From contig CATPAM010000566.1 in the NCBI GenBank assembly GCA_955651735.1, forward strand, positions 1 through 5,148: 5,148 nt of DNA, read 5' to 3'. The stretch comes from Candidatus Acidiferrales bacterium. Lineage in GTDB: Bacteria; Acidobacteriota; Terriglobia; Acidiferrales; UBA7541. The position numbers and the translations under genes were made by a program. The notes under the pieces are model-generated. The model saw only the letters and a list, made by a program, of their open reading frames with translations. It was not told the DNA's origin and searched no databases. How positions within the stretch are numbered: the stretch's first letter is position 1; every line of letters starts with the position of its first letter. Shown here piece by piece: positions 1 through 5,148 of the stretch.

Positions 1-2
1 CT

Positions 3-1076
3 CTTGTCGCTGTCAGCTCTCTCGCCATCGCCCAGGCTCCCGCCGAGCACAAAACGCAGCACATTATTTTTGTTATGACCGACGGCTTGCGTTGCCAGGA
101 AGTCTTCGACGGCGCGGAAGCATCGCTCATGAATAAGAAAAACGGCAGCGTGCCGGAGGAGCCTGTGCTCAAGAAAGTCTATTGGCGCGACACTCCGCAG
201 GCTCGGCGCGAAGCGCTCATGCCGTTTCTGTGGGCGGTCATCGCCAGGCAAGGTCAAATTTTCGGCAATCGCGAGAGAGGCTCGGACGCGTTCGTCACCA
301 ATGGACTATTCTTTTCTTATCCCGGCTACAACGAGACGCTGTGCGGTTTCGCCGATCCGCGCATCAAGAGCAATGACAAAATTCCAAATCCAAACGTAAC
401 CGTGCTGGAGTGGCTGAAGAACCAGCCTTCTTTCCAGGGCGAGATTGGCGCATTCGGCGCCTGGGATGTAATTGCCTCTATTTTTAATCCGCAGCGCTCG
501 AAGATCACGGTGAATGCGGGCTGGGATCCCTTTACTGGCATCGCCAGCACTCCGAAGTTAGAGCTCCTGAACGATTTCAAAGCAGAGACGCCGCGCGTCT
601 GGCCCGATGAGCCCTTCGACGCCATTCCATTCCATACGGCCATCGAATACCTGAAGGAGAAGAAGCCGCGGATTTTGTATCTCTCACTGGGCGAGACAGA
701 CGATTGGGCTCACATGGGACGATATGCGGACTATCTCGACGCCGCCCACCGCGTCGACGCCTACGTCCGGGCTCTTTGGGAGCAGGCGCAGTCCATGCCG
801 GAATATCGCGGCAATACCACGATCATCGTTTCGCCCGACCACGGGCGCGGGACAGCGCCTCATAAGTGGAAGGATCACGGGCAAAAAATTCCGGATTCCA
901 AATACATCTGGATGGTGTTTCTTGGCCCCGACACTCAGGCTATGGGCGAGCGGTCCAACATTGCGCCGGTAACGCAAAACCAGATCGCGGCGACGTTGGC
1001 TGCGTTTCTCGGCGAGGATTATGCCGCGGCTGTTCCCAAGGTCGGCAAGCCCATTGCCGACGTGCTGCCGCACTAA
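3..1076 (+). CDS. Alkaline phosphatase / sulfatase superfamily protein, secreted (5' partial)
   Basis: Open from the window edge to TAA at 1074-1076. 357 residues are visible and the true start lies upstream; the ATG at 75 is internal, because the in-frame residues before it (LVAVSSLAIAQAPAEHK) are the end of a signal peptide, with cleavage probably near AQA. The protein is therefore likely exported to the periplasm. The mature part opens with a beta-strand and metal-ligand motif, HIIFVMTDGLR (Asp27 of the visible fragment). It continues with FFSYPGYNE (Ser105 a candidate nucleophile), GETDDWAH (Asp233/234, His237), SPDHGRG (Asp279, His280) and KDHG (His292). This spacing of Asp and His pairs is that of the two-metal hydrolases of the alkaline phosphatase/sulfatase/phosphoglycerate mutase superfamily. 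Length fits the family, with perhaps 10-15 residues missing. The substrate cannot be read from sequence; a phosphate or sulfate ester or a phosphonate are all possible. It converges with the kinase gene. Superfamily is confident, exact activity unknown. Confidence 0.85.
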   Translation, partial: LVAVSSLAIAQAPAEHKTQHIIFVMTDGLRCQEVFDGAEASLMNKKNGSVPEEPVLKKVYWRDTPQARREALMPFLWAVIARQGQIFGNRERGSDAFVTNGLFFSYPGYNETLCGFADPRIKSNDKIPNPNVTVLEWLKNQPSFQGEIGAFGAWDVIASIFNPQRSKITVNAGWDPFTGIASTPKLELLNDFKAETPRVWPDEPFDAIPFHTAIEYLKEKKPRILYLSLGETDDWAHMGRYADYLDAAHRVDAYVRALWEQAQSMPEYRGNTTIIVSPDHGRGTAPHKWKDHGQKIPDSKYIWMVFLGPDTQAMGERSNIAPVTQNQIAATLAAFLGEDYAAAVPKVGKPIADVLPH

Positions 1077-1089
1077 AGTCAACCTTCTG

Positions 1090-3399
1090 TCACACTGCCG
1101 CATGAGTCGACTGTGCGGAAACAGGTTCCGTATCCAGCGCCGCGCGCACTTTTCGGCCCAGAGTGTTCAACGAAAACGGCTTGGAGAGGAAGATAAAGTC
1201 GGAATTGCGAGCGCCGTGATGAACGATGGCATCGGCGGTGTAGCCTGAAACGTAAAGAACCTTCATGTTCGGATAGAGCGGGGCAAGCCGCTGCGCCAGT
1301 TTAACGCCGCTGGTTTGCGGAAGGACTACGTCGGTAACCAGAAGATCCGGCGGCACGGAGGCTTTCTCCACCGTTTCCATCGCCTCGCCGGGATCGGCGG
1401 CGTCCAGCACGACATAACCCTTGTTTTGCAGGTAGCTCTTCATAACCGTGCGCAATGATTCCTCATCCTCCACCAGGAGAATCAGCTCTGTGCCGGATGG
1501 CGCAGTTGTGTCGTCCGGAACCGATTCCGCCTGCGAAGCCTTTTCCATGCAGCGTGGCATAAGAATCTTAAACGTCGTGCCATGCCCGAGCTCGCTATAG
1601 ACGGTCACATGCCCGCCGCTTTGCTTGACGATCCCGTAAACCGTGGCCAGGCCCAGCCCCGTCCCTTTTCCTTGTTCCTTGGTCGTAAAAAATGGTTCGA
1701 AAACCCGCGCAAGCGTTTCCCGATCCATACCGCAACCAGTGTCGGTGATGGCAATCATCACATAATCGCCGGGCTTGGCTTCGGGGTTGCGGGTACAATA
1801 CTCCTCGTCGACGTATAGCTCGGCCGTCTCTATGATCAGTTTTCCGCCGCTCAGCATCGCGTCGCGCGCGTTCACCACTAGGTTCATGATCACCTGCTCC
1901 AATTGGTCCGGGTCCGCGCGGAGACGAAGGTCCGCATTGCGGGCGATGACCGATAGCTCGATGTCTTCCCCGATCACTCGCCGCAGCAGCCCTTCGAATC
2001 CTTTGAAGTGCGCGTTGAGGTCGATAACCTGCGGTTGCAAAACCTGTTGCCGGCTGAAAGCCAGCAATTGCCGCGTGAGCGTCGCGCCGCGCTGCACAGA
2101 CTTCGAAATATGGGCCGCCAAGGGATAGAGTGCGCCGTCCAATTCCAGTTTTTCCATCAGCATGCTGCAATATCCGAAGATGACTCCGAGAACGTTGTTG
2201 AAGTCATGCGCGATCCCGCCAGCCAGCCGGCCAATGGCTTCCATTTTTTGAACGTGGCGAAGCCTCTGCTCCGTGCCGTGTTGTCGGGATACGTCTTCGA
2301 CCAGGATTTCCAGACACATTGGTTTTTCGGTGTCGTCTGAAATCACGCGCCCGCTCAACTCCACGTTGATGACCTTGCCGTCTTTCCGTTTCCAGAGCGA
2401 TTCAATCCTCGCGAATTGCCGGTTGCGTCCGGGCGGATTGAATAACGACAAAGAGAATTCCCCCGCAGGGAAAACGTCTGTCGCGAGATTCAAAGCCAGG
2501 GCGTCTTGTTCTGTATTGTATCCAAGCAACTGGACAAATGGCTGGTTGACCATTAACAAGCTGCCGTCAAGCCCGGCGCGGCACACGCCGTAGTTGCCCT
2601 CGACCAAAGTGCGGAAGCTCGCTTCGGACTGTCGCAGACCGTCTTCCACTCTCTTGCGGTCGGTAATGTCGCGGATCGTGCTGGAAATCAGCACGCCGTC
2701 TTTTGTCTGCTGCGGACTGAGGCTAATCTCCAGCGGGAATTCCGTGCCGTTCTTGCGAATTCCGTACAACTCCAAACCCACGCCCATGGGGCGAAATTGC
2801 GGATGCGTGCTGTAAACGGTGCGGTGGTGGCGATGTTGGTTCCAGAAACGCTCCGGAATCAGCACCTCGACCGGTTGGCCCAGGAGTTCTTCGCGGCGGT
2901 AGCCGAACAGCTTCTCCGTTTGCGAATTGACCAGAACGACTCGCCCGTCCGCGTTTACGACAACCATCGCGTCGGGTGCGGAGTCCAGCAGGCCGCGAAA
3001 TAGTTCTTCGGCGCGCTTGCGGTCGGTGATGTCCCGAACTACGGCGCTGACCAGTAGCCCGGTGGGAGATTGCACCGAGCTCAGGCTGATTTCGACCGGG
3101 AACTCCGTGCCGTCCTTGCGTACCCCGTGAAGTTCCAGTCCAGCCCCCATCGGCCGGAGGGTCGGATTGCTCATGAAGCCCGCGCGGTGTCCGCGATGTT
3201 TCCCGCGGAATCGCTCGGGTATCAGGATCTCAATCGGTTTGTTAACCAGTTCGGCGCGATTGTAGCCGAACAGTTTTTCCGTCTGGGAGTTCACCACCAC
3301 GATACGGCCTTCTTGGCCGACAATCACAATGCCATCGGGCGCAGACTCCACCAGCGTTTTGTATACGGCATCGCTGACGCCCGATGTACTTGTAGACAT
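1090..3399 (-). CDS. Soluble hybrid sensor histidine kinase, PAS-PAS-PAS-HisKA-HATPase-REC
   Basis: Complete gene of 769 residues. Domains in order: PAS1 about 10-127, PAS2 about 131-248 (each ending in VRDITDRKR or IRDITDRKR), a more divergent PAS3 about 257-372, HisKA about 378-450, HATPase about 490-616, and a receiver domain about 638-755. The phospho-accepting His is His398 in GIAHDFNN. The ATPase shows the N box (Asn510 in NLVVNARDA), G1 (DTGCGM, 553-558), F box (FEPFFTT) and G2 (GKGTGLGL). The receiver has acidic Glu644/Asp645, phospho-acceptor Asp690 (LLVTD), Ser718 and Lys740, so phosphorelay chemistry looks intact. There is no signal peptide or membrane helix, so it should sense a cytosolic cue through its PAS domains. 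The kinase core resembles CckA/NtrB-like hybrid kinases. No partner phosphotransfer protein or DNA-binding regulator is visible. The start ATG at 3397-3399 is supported by GGAGAG just upstream; the first PAS follows at once. Signal and output are unknown. Confidence 0.95.
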   Translation of the reverse strand: MSTSTSGVSDAVYKTLVESAPDGIVIVGQEGRIVVVNSQTEKLFGYNRAELVNKPIEILIPERFRGKHRGHRAGFMSNPTLRPMGAGLELHGVRKDGTEFPVEISLSSVQSPTGLLVSAVVRDITDRKRAEELFRGLLDSAPDAMVVVNADGRVVLVNSQTEKLFGYRREELLGQPVEVLIPERFWNQHRHHRTVYSTHPQFRPMGVGLELYGIRKNGTEFPLEISLSPQQTKDGVLISSTIRDITDRKRVEDGLRQSEASFRTLVEGNYGVCRAGLDGSLLMVNQPFVQLLGYNTEQDALALNLATDVFPAGEFSLSLFNPPGRNRQFARIESLWKRKDGKVINVELSGRVISDDTEKPMCLEILVEDVSRQHGTEQRLRHVQKMEAIGRLAGGIAHDFNNVLGVIFGYCSMLMEKLELDGALYPLAAHISKSVQRGATLTRQLLAFSRQQVLQPQVIDLNAHFKGFEGLLRRVIGEDIELSVIARNADLRLRADPDQLEQVIMNLVVNARDAMLSGGKLIIETAELYVDEEYCTRNPEAKPGDYVMIAITDTGCGMDRETLARVFEPFFTTKEQGKGTGLGLATVYGIVKQSGGHVTVYSELGHGTTFKILMPRCMEKASQAESVPDDTTAPSGTELILLVEDEESLRTVMKSYLQNKGYVVLDAADPGEAMETVEKASVPPDLLVTDVVLPQTSGVKLAQRLAPLYPNMKVLYVSGYTADAIVHHGARNSDFIFLSKPFSLNTLGRKVRAALDTEPVSAQSTHAAV

Positions 3400-3401
3400 G
3401 G

Positions 3402-3407
3402 CTCTCC
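3402..3407 (-). promoter_or_regulatory. Shine-Dalgarno of the hybrid kinase, within a small hairpin
   Basis: Read on the minus strand, GGAGAG lies two bases before the ATG at 3399; its GGAG core is four bases away, slightly close but usable, and it fixes the start. The motif is the right arm of a perfect inverted repeat (CTCTCC, one base, GGAGAG, spanning 3402-3414), which could fold and partly mask the ribosome site. The repeat is seen directly; any control through it is inference. Confidence 0.6.
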
Positions 3408-3484
3408 GGGAGAGGCGGCGAATTCCGAGGCAGCTGCACCTTTGGAAGGGCGATTAGAAGGGGGAAGATGATTCTGCTTGAACA

Positions 3485-3513
3485 AATGTAGACTCGTGCA
3501 AAATTGCGGTCAA
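3485..3513 (-). promoter_or_regulatory. Candidate sigma70 promoter for the hybrid kinase
   Basis: On the minus strand, TTGACC (3508-3513) and TACATT (3485-3490) are separated by exactly 17 bases. The -35 matches TTGACA at five of six positions and the -10 matches TATAAT at four of six. Transcription would begin near 3478, giving a leader of about 80 nt before the kinase ATG. This is the best promoter-like match I found on this strand between the kinase start and the remnant. Acidobacterial promoter consensus is assumed to be sigma70-like. Confidence 0.5.
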
Positions 3514-3769
3514 GTCCAATTAACAGAACTAGCGCTTGTTGTGCATCTGCGGCTTGTGTGGAACGCAGTGGTTCGTGATGCAGCGCGCACGATACCCGCA
3601 AAAATCTTCAGTGGTTACTTACGTGACGCGGGTTCGAAAGGATGGTGCCGGGGGCCCGGTTTGCACCACGCGTGCCACAGAGTTTAGCCTATCGCTCGCC
3701 GCCTGACGGTGATTTTTGCCGAAGGGCCAGGACCGGGGAAACCGACGATTATGGTCCTAGTGTGAGGTG
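3514..3769. other. Intergenic stretch with no recognisable gene
   Basis: Between the kinase promoter and the decayed transporter fragment I see no reading frame with protein-like composition, codon support or a ribosome site on either strand. The short frames here are chance openings. The only structure noted is a GC-rich hairpin at 3644-3667 followed by the palindrome CACGCGTG at 3667-3674. Confidence 0.6.
3644..3667. repeat. GC-rich imperfect inverted repeat (hairpin)
   Basis: GGTGC (3644-3648) and GCACC (3663-3667) are complementary and enclose a second short GC-rich self-complementary run (CGGG and CCCG around GG), so the segment can form a bulged hairpin. It adjoins the 8-bp palindrome CACGCGTG (3667-3674). 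No T-run follows on the plus strand, so a classical terminator is not supported. It might be a copy of a dispersed intergenic repeat, which one window cannot show. Confidence 0.35.
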
Positions 3770-4057
3770 TCAGAAGTATACAGCGCAATCCATGTAACCG
3801 CAGAGGGCAGATTCCGCAGCATCGGCCTTCAAAGCGGCACTTGAGGTGACGACTGCCAACTTTCGTTTCTGGCTAGCCAGCCAAGGCATCACAACGGCAG
3901 CAGCCAGCAAGATTCCGATTCCGAGCAAACTGCGCTGCGCCTCGCGGTATCCGACAAAATTCAAAACCGAAGTCAGCACCACGAAGCCTGCCAATGCGAA
4001 AAGCAAACCTCCTGCGATTCAGGCTGCCCGCGCCTCACCCAACGGAACTGCAGCGCA
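3770..4057 (-). pseudogene. Decayed fragment of a cation-efflux (CDF-like) membrane transporter
   Basis: Minus-strand translation between 4057 and 3770 gives a membrane-protein fragment with two hydrophobic helices: AGGLLFALAGFVVLTSVL, then, after NFVGYREAQRS, a second one, LLGIGILLAAAVVMPWLAS. A basic loop QKRKLAVVTSS and ALKADAAESALCGY follow. From memory this order (GYRE..SLLGI, VVMPWLA, K/R loop, S.ALRADA..SALC.YL) is that of CDF-like cation transporters common in Acidobacteria, which export divalent metals in exchange for protons. The copy is broken. A TGA at 4019-4021 interrupts GEARAA-stop-IAGG where one C-to-T change from CGA (Arg) would explain it. Another TGA lies at 4058-4060. Near 3793 the frame appears to shift, since the expected WIAL appears in a neighbouring frame just after CGY. 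The N-terminal helices and the C-terminal third are missing. A short expressed membrane peptide from TTG at 4006 is possible but unlikely. Confidence 0.7.
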
Positions 4058-4125
4058 TCACGGGAGTGGATCCAATGACTTGCGTGTGCGTTGTTCTACG
4101 TATTTCACCCATTGTTCTTGGGTAG

Positions 4126-4147
4126 TTTGTTTCCAATTTGTTCCCAA
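4126..4147. repeat. Two tandem 11-bp direct repeats upstream of the primase gene
   Basis: TTTGTTTCCAA (4126-4136) is followed directly by TTTGTTCCCAA (4137-4147), identical at 10 of 11 positions. A further TTGTTC core lies at 4112-4117. The 11-bp period places the copies on the same DNA face, and the second copy overlaps the candidate -35 of the downstream gene, so an operator is a reasonable guess. No binding protein is identified. Confidence 0.5.
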
Positions 4148-4166
4148 TTTCGCGCTCGGATAAGAT
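4138..4166 (+). promoter_or_regulatory. Candidate promoter of the TOTE primase gene
   Basis: TTGTTC (4138-4143) and TAAGAT (4161-4166) are separated by 17 bases; the -35 keeps only TTG and the -10 matches TATAAT at four of six positions. Transcription would start near 4173, about 22 nt before the ATG at 4195. The weak -35 overlaps the 11-bp repeats, which would suit an activated or repressed promoter. The assignment is weak on sequence alone. Confidence 0.35.
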
Positions 4167-4194
4167 CGTCCAGAGGGTTCAAACTCGGGGTCAT

Positions 4195-5148
4195 ATGCCA
4201 ACCAGTGATCGCACGCCCGATCAAGACGAGCCTCATCTGCGCTTGAAAGAGGCGCATGAGGAATGTCGACGGCTTCGTGAAGAAAATGATCGTCTCCGGG
4301 CCATGCTTGGCGTGGATCCCAATCACACCACTCGCCAAACCACGGCTTTCACAAAGCCTTCAGTCGTTGCTACAAGCGAAGTCTACACGCCAGAAAGAAA
4401 GATCGCGCTTTTTCGGAGCCTCTTCCGCGGACGAGAAGATGTCTTCGCCATTCGGTGGGAAGGGAGCGGCGGTAAGTCTGGCTATTCGCCGGCCGGCGCC
4501 ATGGACTGGCGGGCCATCCATGCTGCGAAACTGGAAGATCGAAAGAGAGTCGGACGCAAAACGCGAATACTCCAGCCACTGACGGACGAGGTGATTAAGA
4601 ATCATCTGACTGGAAAACAGACGATCGGTATTTATCCGCTCCTTCTGGACGAGACTTGCTGGTTCCTGGCCGTGGATTTCGACAAAAAGTCCTGGATGGC
4701 CGATGCGGCAGCGTTCGTCGCAACCTGCAGGCAGTTCCAGGTTCCGGCTACCGTCGAGCGTTCACGGTCGGGAAACGGTGCGCACGTTTGGATGTTCTTT
4801 GACCGTCCGGTATCCGCAGTTGACGCGAGAAGGCTAGGGTGTGCATTGCTCACCCGCACCATGGAAAAGAGGCATGAAATAGGTCTCGATTCATACGACC
4901 GACTTTTCCCCAGCCAGGACACCATGCCTAGGGGCGGCTTCGGAAATCTGATTGCCTTGCCGTTGCAGAAACATCCTAGGGACCAAGGGAACACAGTCTT
5001 CTTGGATGAACTATTTCAGCATCACCTCGATCAATGGCGATTCTTGAAGTCGATCCAGAGAATCCCGCTAGAACGGCTCGCCAACATAATTCGCGAGATA
5101 GCCCCTGGTGCGAATCCGGTCGGAGTGCATTTCAGTCTTGCCGATGAA
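4195..5148 (+). CDS. TOTE conflict-system archaeo-eukaryotic primase (AEP) protein, N-terminal part (3' partial)
   Basis: The frame is open from ATG at 4195 to the window end without a stop, giving 318 residues. Residues 14-38 form a leucine-zipper-like coiled coil. The conserved pre-core region follows (LFRGREDVFAIRWEG, GKSGYSPAG, LQPLTDEVIKNHLTG). The AEP core comes next: LAVDFDKK with metal ligands Asp161 and Asp163, SRSGNGAHVWMFF with His197, and DSYDRLFPSQD (Asp242 the likely third acidic ligand) leading into GGFGNLIALPLQK. This order is the hallmark of the TOTE conflict-system AEP domain (Pfam family of that name). Relatives I recall run to roughly 900-1000 residues, with a superfamily 2 helicase after the primase, so about two thirds is probably outside. 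AEPs synthesise nucleic-acid primers; a role in defence or inter-element conflict comes from published genomic inference, not from this sequence. The start is chosen because an upstream in-frame TAG lies at 4123-4125 and the coiled coil begins soon after 4195; the ribosome site is weak (GGGG at 4187-4190). No frame break is seen. Confidence 0.9.
   Translation, partial: MPTSDRTPDQDEPHLRLKEAHEECRRLREENDRLRAMLGVDPNHTTRQTTAFTKPSVVATSEVYTPERKIALFRSLFRGREDVFAIRWEGSGGKSGYSPAGAMDWRAIHAAKLEDRKRVGRKTRILQPLTDEVIKNHLTGKQTIGIYPLLLDETCWFLAVDFDKKSWMADAAAFVATCRQFQVPATVERSRSGNGAHVWMFFDRPVSAVDARRLGCALLTRTMEKRHEIGLDSYDRLFPSQDTMPRGGFGNLIALPLQKHPRDQGNTVFLDELFQHHLDQWRFLKSIQRIPLERLANIIREIAPGANPVGVHFSLADE

Noticed and set aside
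1062..1073. GTGC-TGCC-GCAC mini-hairpin at the end of the phosphatase gene as a terminator.
   Set aside because: Only four base pairs, inside coding sequence and without a T-run.
1595..2170. 191-codon minus-strand frame inside the kinase gene.
   Set aside because: Out-of-frame shadow of the HisKA/HATPase region, whose motifs are intact in the main frame.
3242..3601. 119-codon minus-strand frame overlapping the kinase start, possibly an upstream gene.
   Set aside because: Its C-terminal part is the PAS1 region read in the wrong frame and its N-terminal part covers the promoter. No domain is seen.
3478..3687. 69-codon plus-strand frame in the intergenic stretch.
   Set aside because: Composition is not protein-like, there is no ribosome site or motif, and it crosses the kinase promoter and a hairpin.
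3630..3690. tRNA-like hints: GGTTCGAA, and TGGTGCCGGGGGC resembling the reverse complement of a tRNA 3' end.
   Set aside because: The T-arm does not pair, no matching 5' acceptor strand follows, and no anticodon arm can be drawn on either strand. At most a coincidental fragment.
4058..4235. A minus-strand frame reading AYDPEFEPSG then QTTQEQWVKYVEQRTRKS, ending at a TGA at 4058-4060, looks protein-like.
   Set aside because: It overlaps the start of the strongly supported primase gene in antisense, has no start or ribosome site I can justify, and I recognise no family. Most likely chance.
4105..4338. 77-codon minus-strand frame antisense to the primase start.
   Set aside because: Antisense shadow of the primase coding region; no independent domain or ribosome site.
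1..5148. CRISPR arrays, rRNA, transposase genes or insertion-sequence ends.
   Set aside because: No regularly spaced repeats, no rRNA-like sequence, and no transposase frame or terminal inverted repeats with target duplication were found by eye.

Overview
The window reads as bacterial chromosome of moderate-to-high GC, most likely Acidobacteriota (Terriglobia/Solibacteres type). This placement rests on the flavour of the protein families only: an alkaline-phosphatase-superfamily protein with the signature YPGYNE, a soluble multi-PAS hybrid histidine kinase, and a TOTE-type primase protein. There is no rRNA or marker gene to confirm it.

Layout. (1) 3-1076, plus strand: a secreted or periplasmic alkaline-phosphatase/sulfatase-superfamily protein whose start lies before the window, so it opens inside the signal peptide. 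(2) 1090-3399, minus strand: a complete 769-residue cytosolic hybrid histidine kinase (PAS-PAS-PAS-HisKA-HATPase-REC), converging on the first gene with 13 bp between the stop codons. It has a good candidate sigma70 promoter and a Shine-Dalgarno inside a small hairpin. (3) 3400-4194: about 795 bp without an intact gene. It holds the kinase promoter and leader, an unassigned stretch with a hairpin, a decayed minus-strand fragment of a cation-efflux (CDF-like) membrane protein with stops and a frameshift, and an 11-bp tandem repeat next to a candidate promoter. (4) 4195 to the end, plus strand: the first 318 residues of a TOTE conflict-system archaeo-eukaryotic primase (AEP) protein, with a coiled-coil N-terminus and the primase catalytic residues, running off the window.

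The genes do not form one pathway. The left half (phosphatase, kinase) looks like ordinary chromosome. The gene remnant and non-coding stretch look like the edge of an accessory region, and the TOTE primase protein is probably the first visible gene of a defence/conflict module continuing to the right. It is the most interesting item here. The family is already described, so any novelty would lie in the unseen downstream part, the apparent lack of a Cys cluster ahead of the primase core, and the control region.
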